A stretch of DNA of 45,041 bases from an uncultured Clostridia bacterium (GCA_948676835.1 CAPOZU010000017.1:1-45041), one strand, 5' to 3'; numbered from the stretch's first letter, positions 16,175 to 24,605 are shown. The notes: generated by a model not told the origin, from the sequence alone. Numbers and translations: made by a program.

Positions 16175-16642
16175 ATGGAATATCAAAAGGAGATTGAAGA
16201 GGGTTCTGTTGTAAAAGGAACTGTTAAAAATATTAGAAAATTTGGAGCATTTGTTGAAATAGAACAAGGACCTGTTGGGCTTTTACATATAGAAGATATT
16301 TCTGTTTCAAGAATAAAATCACCAGAGGAAAGATTTTCTATTGGACAAAAGATAGATGTTATGATAAAATCAATAGACAAGCAAAACAACAAAGTTGTTT
16401 TAACATATAAAGAACTACTTGGAAATTGGGATGATAATGTAAAAGATTACAATGAAAAAACTGTTGTAGAAGGAATTGTTAAAGAACCAGATAAATTCAA
16501 AAATGGTATTTTTATTGAATTAAAACCTAATTTAGTAGGTCTTGCAGAATATAAGGAAGGCTTGGAATATGGACAAAAAGTAAATGTCTATATTAAAAAA
16601 ATTATTAAAGACAGAAAGAAAATAAAACTTTTAATTGTCTAA
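16175..16642 (+). CDS. Protein with two S1 RNA-binding domains
   Basis: A 155-residue cytoplasmic protein. The first S1 domain (about 7-77) is textbook: GSVVKGTVKNIRKFGAFVEI, GLLHIEDIS, GQKIDVMIKSID, NKVVLTYKELLGNW. The second (about 87-153) is shorter and degenerate (EGIVKEPDKFKNGIFIEL, VGLAEYKEG, GQKVNVYIKKII). S1 proteins bind single-stranded RNA; relatives include YugI/GSP13 and fragments of ribosomal protein S1. Lying after two rRNA pseudouridine synthases, it may bind rRNA or help translation; this is inference. The SD is GAAAGAGGAAA before the ATG. It is not the full S1 protein (four or more domains). Confidence 0.85.
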   Translation: MEYQKEIEEGSVVKGTVKNIRKFGAFVEIEQGPVGLLHIEDISVSRIKSPEERFSIGQKIDVMIKSIDKQNNKVVLTYKELLGNWDDNVKDYNEKTVVEGIVKEPDKFKNGIFIELKPNLVGLAEYKEGLEYGQKVNVYIKKIIKDRKKIKLLIV

Positions 16643-16662
16643 AAAAGGGAGGTTATTTAAAA

Positions 16663-17598
16663 ATGGTAGAAGATCAAGAAATTAAAACTACCGTTTCTCC
16701 ATTCGCTATTAGAGAGGGAGAAATAAAAACATTTGATGGCAAGGACGGATATGTATCAATAAATCAAATTATCCATAAAATTAACCTTGGTCATATTACA
16801 GATGTACATTTCAAAATACTAGATTTAGTAAATGAATTTGAATTTTTAACTTCAAGACAAATTTATCAAATACTAAAGTTTAAAGGAGAAGACATTAAGT
16901 CTCAAGACAAACTAAATACAAAATTAGAACAACTAGTAAAAACAAAAATTTTAACTAGATATTACTTTACTTCAGAAGAGGGAAAAGGAATATATAGAGT
17001 TTATTGTATGGAAAAAATGGGTAAATATTTACTTAATTCTAAAGAAGTAGAATGTAAATGGCAACCTACAGATAATACAAAACCAGTAGCTTTAATGAAA
17101 AAAAGATTAGCAGGAAATCAAGTAATTATTGCATATATGAGAAAATCTAAAAACTTTAATGGATATAAAGTAAAGACTGCAATTACAGCTAAAATGAACG
17201 GAAAAGCTTTTAAAGGACATGGAGAAGTAAGAATAGCTAAAGCAGGAAAATCTTTAAGTCTAATATTTGAATGTGTTAGGAGAGAAGATGACTGGAAAGC
17301 GAAATTTGTAGATAGAATGAGGTTATACAAAGACTTTCTAGAAAACTTCGTTCAATTTGATTCAGGATTTGAAGCAAGACCACAATTGATTCTAGTTTGT
17401 GAAGATGATAAACATATGGTAGAAACATTCAAAGAAGTTGTAAAAAATGGATTACAATTTGAAAAGATAAAGGTATATTATACTACAGACTTAAAACAAA
17501 ATGCAGATTCACTTGATAAATCATTAACAGAATTTACTAAAAATGAAACAACAGGAAAATTTGAAGCTAAAAATATTGAGTTTAAAATATTAGAGTAA
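16663..17598 (+). CDS. Replication-relaxation-type winged-helix protein
   Basis: A 311-residue protein. Residues about 45-115 form a winged-helix region (VHFKILDLVNEFEFLTSRQI, then LEQLVKTKILTRYYF); residues about 165-290 resemble the C-terminal alpha/beta domain of the Replic_Relax family (VRIAKAGKSLSLIFECVRRED, PQLILVCEDDKHMVETFKEV). Members are encoded near conjugation genes, and some initiate plasmid replication or relax DNA. Here it converges on a VirD4/TraG-like ATPase, separated only by a shared terminator. I infer a functional pair. The SD AAAGGGAGG is strong, and the start follows the S1 gene by 20 bases. No plasmid-like features are seen around it. Family call moderate. Confidence 0.6.
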   Translation: MVEDQEIKTTVSPFAIREGEIKTFDGKDGYVSINQIIHKINLGHITDVHFKILDLVNEFEFLTSRQIYQILKFKGEDIKSQDKLNTKLEQLVKTKILTRYYFTSEEGKGIYRVYCMEKMGKYLLNSKEVECKWQPTDNTKPVALMKKRLAGNQVIIAYMRKSKNFNGYKVKTAITAKMNGKAFKGHGEVRIAKAGKSLSLIFECVRREDDWKAKFVDRMRLYKDFLENFVQFDSGFEARPQLILVCEDDKHMVETFKEVVKNGLQFEKIKVYYTTDLKQNADSLDKSLTEFTKNETTGKFEAKNIEFKILE

Positions 17599-17600
17599 TA

Positions 17601-17636
17601 AAAAAAGGACTTAGTTTTTACTAAGTCCTTTTTTTA
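17601..17636. terminator. Bidirectional terminator between convergent genes
   Basis: Stem AAAAAAGGACTTAG / CTAAGTCCTTTTTT (17601-17614, 17621-17634) with T tracts both ways. It ends the Replic_Relax-type gene on one strand and the VirD4-like gene on the other; its right arm reaches the stop codon of the latter. Confidence 0.9.
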
Positions 17637-19973
17637 TTTTTTATTGTTGTTATTTGAGTTGTAAGATGTTATAGCATCTTCATTATTAAATCTGTATGGG
17701 CTATCAGATTGATTCATTTGAATTGGATCCATATCATTTGGATTGTTTGGTTTACCATTAAAGTTTATATGTTTTAAATCAAATCTGTTATCAGTTGATG
17801 AAGTATCTGAACTTTCATTAGATACTGAAGAACCCTTTGCAAATCTACTGAAATTATAAGTTTTAATTTTTTGTTTTTCTTTATATCTAGACTCTAAGAA
17901 GTCTATTTTTGCTTGACCAATTAAGCTCTTTCCTTTTAAATCTTTAGTTTTGTAAATTACATATTTGAATTTTAAAGACTGAACTTTACCAGCTTTATAA
18001 TAAGGAATCCAAGCCCATTTGATACCTTTATAGTTATCATCATATTTTCCTTGATCAGTGTGATAATCATGTGTGAATGTCCAACGTCTTTTTTCTCCAA
18101 GTTCTTTTTCCCACCAATCATTATCTTCTGGTGTATTGTTACCAAATACAACTTTGGTTGTACAGTTAGCTAAAATTGTTTGTCTATAGTTTTCACCATT
18201 AACTGTACCAAATTGAGATAGGTTTTGAGATGATATAATAGTTCCAACTCTATATTTTCTATATAAAGTGAATATGTCTTCTGTTGCTTTACAAACAAAT
18301 GGAGGGAATTCATCAATATATAAGAAATGAGGGATTCTGTTATTTTCATTACCTGGTCTAGATAAAACTGATTGTTGCATTAATAATAGGAAGAATAGAC
18401 CAAAGGCTTTATGAACAGCTGCTCCTAAATCACCTCTACGTGTACATACAAAAGTAACTGCACCGTTTTCTAAAGCTTTATCGTAATTTATATTGTTTGT
18501 TCTATTACATAATATATTTCTAACACCTGGATATCTAAGAAGATTTTCAAGTTGAGCTGCAGATGCTTGTAAATATTTTTCTGTTTCAGCAATATTTGAT
18601 GCATCTTTATAAAATGTTTTCTTGAAATATCCTAACTGAATTCTATATTTTTCTGCAAGATCAGGGAAGGATTTCATTTGTTCAGCCATTTCTTCGATTA
18701 AGCTGAAATCATTTAATAAGTCTAATAAATCTTCTAGGTTAGGTAGTAATCCATCATGTAATCTTGGATAAGTTTCTTTTAATAATAATACTAGATTTTC
18801 AATTGCTTGAGTTACTATGTTTCTCATAAATGATTCATCTTGAGTTGAATATTCTGAGAAATACATTCTTTTTAATATAGAAGATATAGCAATTGAAGTT
18901 TTTATTGGATCCTCATAAGTAAATGGATTTAAACCGATAGATGCATTATCATTAGGATCTATAATATTATATTTTACTCCAAAGTTTTCAGCAATATCAA
19001 TAACATGAGAAATTGATTCGTGGTCTGGAGCTAAATATGTAATTCCTAAATTTTTATAAACAGATTTTTCTCCGTTGTATTGGTAAAGTAATTTTGAAAA
19101 ATAAGTTTTAAATACTTTTTCTCTACCGCTTACAGGTGTAAGCATATTTAGTGTGAAGTTTTCATTTATATATTCATTAGAATAAGGTGAATTCAAAGTT
19201 GCAATATTTGTTTTTAATGCTGTAAAACCTAATTCTTTTGCAGATTCTTTTAAGAAATGTTTTTTCTCAATATCTCTAGCAATCATTGGCTCAAACATCA
19301 TAGATGTTTTACCAGAACCAGATACACCGACAATTAAAGTTGCTTCAAATCTTCTTGTTTCTGGTGTTTTTATTGCTTTACCAGTTTCTCTATCTTTACA
19401 TAGGAACATTTCACAAGTATAAGGACCCATACCAATAGATTTGTCTGATAAATCTATACCAGTATAATCCCAAATTGATTCTTTAATAAATAATGTATCA
19501 TCAATTTTAGTATATAACCATTTAAACAATGGGAAGAATGTACAAACTGGAATGTACCATGCAAATGCTGAAAATGCAGGTTTTATTAAATCCATAAACT
19601 CTGTTATTATGTGAGAGTAGTTTGGTACTGAAAATAACATAAGCCATCCAAGTTGATTGATCCATTGTACAACCATTGATACTACAACTATGTATAAAAT
19701 TATAGTATATGTATAGAAAAACTGTAATTTTGTGTTTTTATCTTCAACAAACTTTGAGGACGGTGAAAAATAGAAAGCAAATACTACACATGCCATTGCA
19801 GCAGTGTATTTTATTGGTCCCCAATATGACACAGAAATACCCGAGAACATTATAAATAGAATCTCCGAGATTCTATCTATAGTGATGTATACCGAAATTA
19901 ATGTTAAAACATAAGTTGCAAAGGTATTTCTATCAGTTTTTAATTTCTTTAAAAACATATCTATATATTTCAT
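17634..19973 (-). CDS. Orphan VirD4/TraG-like coupling ATPase
   Basis: A 779-residue membrane ATPase. The N-terminal 160 residues hold about four spans (near 18-45, 52-70, 86-108 and 130-150). Then come Walker A GVSGSGKTSM (216-225), Walker B HFLYIDEFPPFV (549-560), and the motif IISSQNLSQFG (579-589) typical of TraG/TraD/VirD4 and the TraM-recognition domain. Such proteins are hexameric pumps that feed DNA or protein substrates to a type IV secretion channel. The C-terminal 90 residues are polar and low-complexity (NSNNNNKK at the end). No relaxase, VirB4, VirB6 or pilus gene of conjugation is in the window, so the ATPase is orphan here. Composition is AT-rich and native-looking. SD AAAAGGGAT lies about nine bases before the ATG. 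Confidence 0.88.
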   Translation of the reverse strand: MKYIDMFLKKLKTDRNTFATYVLTLISVYITIDRISEILFIMFSGISVSYWGPIKYTAAMACVVFAFYFSPSSKFVEDKNTKLQFFYTYTIILYIVVVSMVVQWINQLGWLMLFSVPNYSHIITEFMDLIKPAFSAFAWYIPVCTFFPLFKWLYTKIDDTLFIKESIWDYTGIDLSDKSIGMGPYTCEMFLCKDRETGKAIKTPETRRFEATLIVGVSGSGKTSMMFEPMIARDIEKKHFLKESAKELGFTALKTNIATLNSPYSNEYINENFTLNMLTPVSGREKVFKTYFSKLLYQYNGEKSVYKNLGITYLAPDHESISHVIDIAENFGVKYNIIDPNDNASIGLNPFTYEDPIKTSIAISSILKRMYFSEYSTQDESFMRNIVTQAIENLVLLLKETYPRLHDGLLPNLEDLLDLLNDFSLIEEMAEQMKSFPDLAEKYRIQLGYFKKTFYKDASNIAETEKYLQASAAQLENLLRYPGVRNILCNRTNNINYDKALENGAVTFVCTRRGDLGAAVHKAFGLFFLLLMQQSVLSRPGNENNRIPHFLYIDEFPPFVCKATEDIFTLYRKYRVGTIISSQNLSQFGTVNGENYRQTILANCTTKVVFGNNTPEDNDWWEKELGEKRRWTFTHDYHTDQGKYDDNYKGIKWAWIPYYKAGKVQSLKFKYVIYKTKDLKGKSLIGQAKIDFLESRYKEKQKIKTYNFSRFAKGSSVSNESSDTSSTDNRFDLKHINFNGKPNNPNDMDPIQMNQSDSPYRFNNEDAITSYNSNNNNKK

Positions 19974-20150
19974 AAAAATCTATCCCTTTTATAACAAAAT
20001 TATACATCTTTATTATCTTACAAAATGCGAAAAAAATCAAGTCTTTTCACGAAAAAAGCTTGTAAAATTGGCAAAAAATATCTTAAGCATATAAATTCAA
20101 CTTGGATAATACAATTTATTATTAAAATTTATAAAGATAGGATAATTAAT

Positions 20151-21719
20151 ATGAAAATAAATAAATTTTTAGAAGGTGTATTTTCTTTAATAATTTCTCA
20201 AATTTTTATAAAAATATTTGGTGTTGCATATAGCTTATATTTAACTAATAAAACAGGTTTTGGAGATCAAGGGAATGCTATATATATGAGTGGATATCAA
20301 ATATATGCACTTCTTCTTACAATTTCTTCTATAGGGGTTCCAAACGCAATATCAAAATTAATTTCAGAAAAAAATTCTATAGGAGACTATAAAAATGAAA
20401 ATAGAATATTAAAAGTAGCTATATTAATTTTTTCTTTTGTTGGTTTTCTTGGAAGTGTTTGCATTTTTTTGTTTTCAGAGTATATATCCGAAAATATTAT
20501 ACAAATTCCAGAAGCTAATTTAAGTTTAAGAATTTTATCTCCAGCTATATTTTTTGTTTCAATAATTTCTGTTATGAGAGGTTATTTTAATGGAAAGGGA
20601 AAAATATATATTACTGCAAAATCTCAGTTTTATGAGCAAGTTGCAAAATCTATAATTACAATTATTTTAGTAGAAATAATTTCAAAAATTTCAAATTATA
20701 ATACAGAAGCAATGGCTGCTGTTGCAAATTTATCAACTACTTTAGCAACATTTTATAGCTTAATATACATATATATAAAATATATAAATGAAAAAGAAAT
20801 AGAAATTGGAAATGATTTTTATAAAGAAAGAATTTTAAAAATTGTTAGAAAGATTTTGTTCATATCAATTCCAATAACAATAAGTTCTTTAGTAGGTAAT
20901 TTAGGAAAAAATATAGATTCAATAACAATAGTAAGATTATTAAAAGATATAGTAGGAGAGGAGAATGCCAAAAGAAGATATGGGATTTTGAGCTCAAAAG
21001 TAGATATATTAGTAGCATTGCCACTTTCATTTAATGTGGCATTTTCAACAGCGTTAGTTCCTGAAATCTCAGAAAAGAAAGCCAAAAATGATTTGGATGG
21101 CATTGTAAATAAAATAAAATTTTCATTTTATAGTACATTTTTAATTGGAATTCCATGTACTTTTGGAATGTGTTTTTATTCAGAAAGAATATTTAAATTG
21201 CTTTTTCCTAATGCTATTCAAGGATATCAGTTATTATCCTTAGCATCTTTTAGTATAGTTTTTGCATTATTGATACAAACTATAAGTGGAATTCTTCAAG
21301 GATTTGGAAAAACAAAAGTGCTTCTAATTTCATCAATAATAGGAATAATTATAAAAACAATTTTAAATTTTATTTTAATTCCTATTCCTGAAATTTATGA
21401 AAATGGAGCAATTATTGGTAATATAATTTCTAATATAATATCATTTATTATATTATATATATCTTTAAAAAAATGCATAAATTTAGAGGAAAGTTTACTA
21501 AAACATTCTATAAAACCAGTTATTGCAAGTATAATAATGATTTTAATTTCAAATAAGATATATTTTTATTTTCTTATCTTAAAACTACCAGAAACCTTTT
21601 GCATAATATTATCAATTATAGTTGCAATAATAGTTTATTTTATTAGTATATTAGGATTTAATTTAAAAAATATAAAAAAAATCATAAAAATAAAAATGCT
21701 TAAAACCCTTGAAAAATAA
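20151..21719 (+). CDS. spoVB: SpoVB/MurJ-like flippase (MVF/polysaccharide export family)
   Basis: A 522-residue protein with about 14 membrane spans, the standard layout of the MOP exporter superfamily. The N-terminus (KINKFLEGVFSLIISQIFIKIFGVAYSLYLTNKTG) and YQIYALLLTISSIGVPNAISKLIS are characteristic of the SpoVB branch, which flips lipid-linked cell-wall precursors, for the spore cortex in Bacillus. MurJ-type activity in growing cells is equally possible; Clostridia often have several paralogues. I chose ATG 20151 (MKINKF) because the 42 codons upstream encode an unusual basic stretch; the SD there (GATAGGAT) is weak. It diverges from the VirD4-like gene. The spoVA operon nearby fits a spore former. 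Confidence 0.85.
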   Translation: MKINKFLEGVFSLIISQIFIKIFGVAYSLYLTNKTGFGDQGNAIYMSGYQIYALLLTISSIGVPNAISKLISEKNSIGDYKNENRILKVAILIFSFVGFLGSVCIFLFSEYISENIIQIPEANLSLRILSPAIFFVSIISVMRGYFNGKGKIYITAKSQFYEQVAKSIITIILVEIISKISNYNTEAMAAVANLSTTLATFYSLIYIYIKYINEKEIEIGNDFYKERILKIVRKILFISIPITISSLVGNLGKNIDSITIVRLLKDIVGEENAKRRYGILSSKVDILVALPLSFNVAFSTALVPEISEKKAKNDLDGIVNKIKFSFYSTFLIGIPCTFGMCFYSERIFKLLFPNAIQGYQLLSLASFSIVFALLIQTISGILQGFGKTKVLLISSIIGIIIKTILNFILIPIPEIYENGAIIGNIISNIISFIILYISLKKCINLEESLLKHSIKPVIASIIMILISNKIYFYFLILKLPETFCIILSIIVAIIVYFISILGFNLKNIKKIIKIKMLKTLEK

Positions 21720-21871
21720 AGCACTTGAAGAAAACGGGTTTTGAAATGCTTGAAAAATAAAGGTTTTTTCTAAAAAAAGAAGGATTTTAGCTTATTTTGG
21801 CGAATAAAAATATTGTAGAACAAAATAATAGATATTCTACATAACTTAAATCTATTAGGAGGGAAATTTAA

Positions 21872-22147
21872 ATGAACAAAGCTGAATTAGTAGCAGCAGT
21901 AGCTGCAAAAACAGGAGAAACAAAAAAATCTGCAGAAGAAGCTGTAAACGCATTTGTAGACGTTGTTACAGAATCTTTAACAAAAGGAGATAAAGTTCAA
22001 TTAGTTGGATTTGGATCTTTTGAAGTAAGAAAAAGAGCTGCTAGAAAAGGAAGAAATCCACAAACTAAAGAAGAAATAAAAATACCAGCATCAAAAGCTC
22101 CAGTATTCAAAGCTGGAAAAGCTTTAAAAGATGTTGTTAACAACTAA
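21872..22147 (+). CDS. hup: HU-family DNA-binding protein
   Basis: A 91-residue nucleoid protein that bends and compacts DNA as a dimer. It shows the full HU pattern: MNKAELVAAVAAKTGETKKS, the dimer core FVDVVTESLTKGDKVQLVGFGSFEVR, and the DNA-grasping arm RKGRNPQTKEEIKIPASKAPVFKAGKALK. A strong AGGAGGG SD precedes the ATG. It is monocistronic with its own terminator. The upstream gap (21720-21871) carries the direct repeat CTTGAAAAATAAAG (near 21709 and 21750) but no promoter I trust. Confidence 0.98.
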   Translation: MNKAELVAAVAAKTGETKKSAEEAVNAFVDVVTESLTKGDKVQLVGFGSFEVRKRAARKGRNPQTKEEIKIPASKAPVFKAGKALKDVVNN

Positions 22148-22176
22148 TAAGATTTTTAAATTTTATTAAATAGAAG

Positions 22177-22208
22177 AAGATACGATTTTTAAATCGTATC
22201 TTTTTTTG
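22177..22208 (+). terminator. Intrinsic terminator of hup
   Basis: Stem AGATACGATTT / AAATCGTATCT closely followed by seven T's. Confidence 0.9.
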
Positions 22209-22246
22209 TGTATTAAAATTGTATCTAAAATGTAATACAAATGATT

Positions 22247-22275
22247 TTGAAAAAAAATATTATTAATAATATAAT
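22247..22275 (+). promoter_or_regulatory. Promoter of the InlB-repeat-like gene
   Basis: TTGAAA (22247-22252), 17-base spacer, TATAAT (22270-22275), 41 bases before the TTG start at 22316. Confidence 0.75.
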
Positions 22276-22315
22276 TATAATGAAAAATTACCAAAGATAA
22301 TAGGAGGGACTGCAC

Positions 22316-22756
22316 TTGGAACAGTTTGAGGTTATATTTTTAGATGATGATAGAAAAACAGTTTTAGATCATCAAATGGTTAATGAAGGGCAACCTGTTA
22401 AATATAGTGGACAAACACCAACAAAAGAGCCAACAAATGGAATGTCATATACATTTATTGGATGGATTGGTGAAGAAAAAATGGAGGCTGTTAGTGAAAG
22501 ATTAGTATTAATAGCCAAATATTCAGCAGAAACTATTTCAGCAACAAAAGATGAAAATGCATTGTTACAAGCATCTTTAGAGAATGCAGAAAATACAAAT
22601 TTAAATGCTACAATTGAGGCTGGTCAAAAAGTTTCAGAACAACAAAAAGCTTTAGCTAAAGATACAAGAACAGCAGAACAAATTGTTAATGAAGTTTTAG
22701 AAAATGGAAAAGCAGAAATTGGTCAAGAAGCCAATAAAGATAATATAGAAAGATAA
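22316..22756 (+). CDS. Small protein with one InlB B-repeat-like domain, no signal peptide
   Basis: A 146-residue protein starting at TTG 22316, seven bases after a strong AGGAGGG SD. Residues about 3-70 match the InlB B-repeat/Flg_new pattern: VIFLDDDRKTVLDHQMVNEG, then YTFIGWIGEEKMEAV and VLIAKYSA. Such repeats are normally found in secreted surface proteins, yet this protein has no signal sequence or membrane span, so it should be cytoplasmic unless exported in another way. Residues about 75-146 are a charged, alanine- and glutamate-rich helical tail (ALLQASLENAEN, TAEQIVNEVLENGKAE). The next gene follows after 28 bases and probably shares its transcript. Function unknown. Confidence 0.65.
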   Translation: MEQFEVIFLDDDRKTVLDHQMVNEGQPVKYSGQTPTKEPTNGMSYTFIGWIGEEKMEAVSERLVLIAKYSAETISATKDENALLQASLENAENTNLNATIEAGQKVSEQQKALAKDTRTAEQIVNEVLENGKAEIGQEANKDNIER

Positions 22757-22784
22757 TACAAAAGAAAGATATGGAGGATTACAA

Positions 22785-23387
22785 ATGAGTGTTGTAATTA
22801 CATTAGAAGATATTCAAGCATATGCAGAAGTTGATTATATTATACATCACATGAATCAAAGATATATAGATAAAGTTCCACCAAAAATGATAGAATTTTT
22901 TGATAGTTATAAGGATCCAAATCATGAAATTAATATAAATCCTTATGTTCCACTTCAAAATCAAGGTTTGAAAAGATATACATTAGAAATTATTGCTTTG
23001 TTACATTTAAAATATTGGTGTGAAGATGAAAAAAGAAAACAAGAATTATATAATATAATGCTTAGTAATCAACATAAATTAGAAGAACAAATGAGAGAAA
23101 AATATAGTGTAGAAAAATTGTTTGATAATGCATCTGCAACAGTTGTAACTAATGAAGAAGATTTAGAAAAACAAGATTTTTCAAAACCTAGAGCAGTACA
23201 AAGATATGAACAGTATACTCAAAATAATCCTGATATTCAAGATTATACAGATGTATCATATGAAGATACATCAAGCACAGATACATATTATTCAAAAAAT
23301 TTACCAGCAAATGAAAATACAACACCAGCAGGAATTTTTCAAAAAATAAAAAATAAATTCCTTTCTATATTCAATAAAACAAAATAA
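22785..23387 (+). CDS. Conserved clostridial protein of unknown function
   Basis: A 200-residue soluble protein. The first 115 residues are well ordered and helical (AEVDYIIHHMNQRYIDKVPPKMIEFF, LKRYTLEIIALLHLKYWCEDEKRKQELY), a pattern I associate with a clostridial family of unknown role. Residues about 130-180 are polar and probably disordered, rich in Tyr, Asp, Ser and Thr (YEDTSSTDTYYS). The last 20 residues are basic and amphipathic (IFQKIKNKFLSIFNKTK) and could bind a membrane surface or nucleic acid. A good SD (ATGGAGG) precedes the ATG. Same transcript as the InlB-repeat-like gene; ends at the terminator at 23399. Confidence 0.65.
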   Translation: MSVVITLEDIQAYAEVDYIIHHMNQRYIDKVPPKMIEFFDSYKDPNHEININPYVPLQNQGLKRYTLEIIALLHLKYWCEDEKRKQELYNIMLSNQHKLEEQMREKYSVEKLFDNASATVVTNEEDLEKQDFSKPRAVQRYEQYTQNNPDIQDYTDVSYEDTSSTDTYYSKNLPANENTTPAGIFQKIKNKFLSIFNKTK

Positions 23388-23398
23388 TATATAATATG

Positions 23399-23432
23399 AA
23401 ACCTCTTTATCAAGAGGTTTTTTATTTTTTTT
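23399..23432 (+). terminator. Intrinsic terminator after the unknown gene pair
   Basis: Stem AAACCTCTT / AAGAGGTTT (23399-23407, 23412-23420) and a T-rich tail. Confidence 0.9.
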
Positions 23433-23500
23433 GTATTATAAGATATTTTGAATAATATATTTTAAAAATGAAGAATTCGAATGTAAACAAAGTATTTTAT

Positions 23501-23583
23501 TAGTAGAATATTTTTCAGGAAAATAGGGAATCTCAAACTTGTCTTTTGAGGGCGCTGTTTTTTTGAAAAATATAATTCTACTA
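23501..23583. ncRNA. Structured intergenic element, candidate small RNA
   Basis: Arms 23501-23517 (TAGTAGAATATTTTTCA) and 23564-23583 pair with only a 3-base bulge. Inside are a second stem CTCAAA / TTTGAG (23532-23537, 23545-23550), a G+C-richer piece GAGGGCGCTG and then eight T's, like an internal terminator. It sits in a 440-base gene-free gap between the terminator at 23399 and the infC promoter. No open frame. A terminator-bearing small RNA or a decayed repeat are both possible. Confidence 0.4.
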
Positions 23584-23655
23584 TAAAATACGACGGAATA
23601 CCGAGAATTTGTAATGATTAAAATATATTATTGATAAATAAATATATTAAAAATC

Positions 23656-23684
23656 TTGACAAAAGGTTTTAAATGTAGTATATT
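23656..23684 (+). promoter_or_regulatory. Promoter of infC-rpmI-rplT
   Basis: TTGACA (23656-23661), 17-base spacer, TATATT (23679-23684), about 145 bases before infC, leaving room for a regulatory leader. Confidence 0.85.
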
Positions 23685-23694
23685 ATTTATGTTT

Positions 23695-23829
23695 TAAGAA
23701 GAAGTATCCACTTCTCACCTTATCTTAAGCGTGAGCATAAGGTTAAATTTCAATAATATAATGGAATTTAAGAAATGTGGATTTGGCTTTTTAAAATAAG
23801 TCAAATTTTTTTTTTGGAGGTGTTTTACT
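23695..23829 (+). promoter_or_regulatory. infC operon leader with attenuator (L20-leader-like)
   Basis: The leader holds hairpins GAAGT / ACTTC (23701-23714) and ACCTTAT / ATAAGGT (23717-23743), then a terminator-like stem ATTTGGCTT / AAGTCAAAT followed by nine or more T's (23781-23815), immediately before the SD GGAGGTG. TCCAC (about 23707) could pair with GTGGA (about 23777) as an alternative fold. In low-G+C Firmicutes this operon is controlled by L20 binding to such a leader with premature termination; the same is inferred here. Confidence 0.75.
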
Positions 23830-24339
23830 ATTAAACAAGAATTGCCTATAAACGGACAAATTAGAGAAAAAGAAGTTCAATTAATTGGTGCAGAAGGAGA
23901 AAAAATAGGTATTGTTCCTATTGAAAAAGCATTAGAATATGCTGAGGAAAAAAACTTAGATTTAGTTTTAGTTGCTCCTAATAGCAAACCAGTAGTTTGT
24001 AAATTAATGAATTACGGAAAATACAAATTTGAACAAGCTAAAAAGGAAAAAGAGTCTAGAAAAAATCAGAAAACTGTTGAATTAAAAGAAATTAGAGTTA
24101 CACCAAACATTGGTGAACACGATTTTTCTTTTAAAAGTAAAAATGCTAGAACTTTTTTAGAATCTGGTAATAAAGTTAAATTTACAGTTAGATTCAGAGG
24201 AAGAGAACTAAATAATACAAAAGCAGGAGAAATTGTTTTAAATAAGTTTGTAGAAGACTTATCAGACATATCAACAGTTGAGAAAAAGCCATTCTTAGAA
24301 GGTAAAACAATGTTTGTAATTTTAACAAAAAAAATATAA
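23830..24339 (+). CDS. infC: Translation initiation factor IF-3, AUU start codon
   Basis: IF-3 binds the 30S subunit and checks start codons. The 169-residue protein shows the N-domain INGQIREKEVQLIGAEGEKIGIV, a lysine-rich linker and a C-domain (KEIRVTPNIGEHDFSFKSKNARTFLESGNKVKFTVRFRGRE). I place the start at ATT 23830, exactly seven bases after SD GGAGGTG (23816-23822); the first usual start codon, TTG 23842, is 19 bases away and would remove the N-terminal KQEL. Use of AUU for infC is known in other bacteria and lets IF-3 repress its own synthesis. First gene of infC-rpmI-rplT. Confidence 0.95.
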   Translation: MKQELPINGQIREKEVQLIGAEGEKIGIVPIEKALEYAEEKNLDLVLVAPNSKPVVCKLMNYGKYKFEQAKKEKESRKNQKTVELKEIRVTPNIGEHDFSFKSKNARTFLESGNKVKFTVRFRGRELNNTKAGEIVLNKFVEDLSDISTVEKKPFLEGKTMFVILTKKI

Positions 24340-24368
24340 TAAATTAAAAAATGAAGGGAGATTTCAAA

Positions 24369-24572
24369 ATGCCAAAATTAAAAACAAATAAAGCTGCAAA
24401 GAAAAGATATTCTTATACAGCTACAGACAAAGTTAAAAGAACAAAAGCTAATAGAAGACATCGTTTAGCAACAAAAACAACAAGACAAAAGAAATCAGGA
24501 AAAATCCAAGATGCATACGCAGACAAAACTGTAGTAGCAGGAATTAAAAAATTATTACCATATGGTAACTAG
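24369..24572 (+). CDS. rpmI: 50S ribosomal protein L35
   Basis: A 67-residue, very basic ribosomal protein of the large subunit, starting MPKLKTNKAAKKRYSYT and ending in IKKLLPYGN, as expected. ATG 24369 follows SD AGGGAG (24354-24359); the in-frame ATG at 24351 lies before that SD and is not used. It sits between infC and rplT in the universal order. Confidence 0.97.
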   Translation: MPKLKTNKAAKKRYSYTATDKVKRTKANRRHRLATKTTRQKKSGKIQDAYADKTVVAGIKKLLPYGN

Positions 24573-24605
24573 AATGAAATTTAGAATAGAAGGAGTTGAA
24601 AATAA

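Noticed and set aside
17634..19973. A complete conjugative element around the VirD4-like gene
   Set aside because: No relaxase, VirB4, integrase, attachment sites or composition change is present; neighbours are housekeeping genes.
20025..20150. 42-codon N-terminal extension of the SpoVB-like protein
   Set aside because: The extension is basic and unlike the family; MKINKF at 20151 starts exactly where SpoVB/MurJ proteins usually start.
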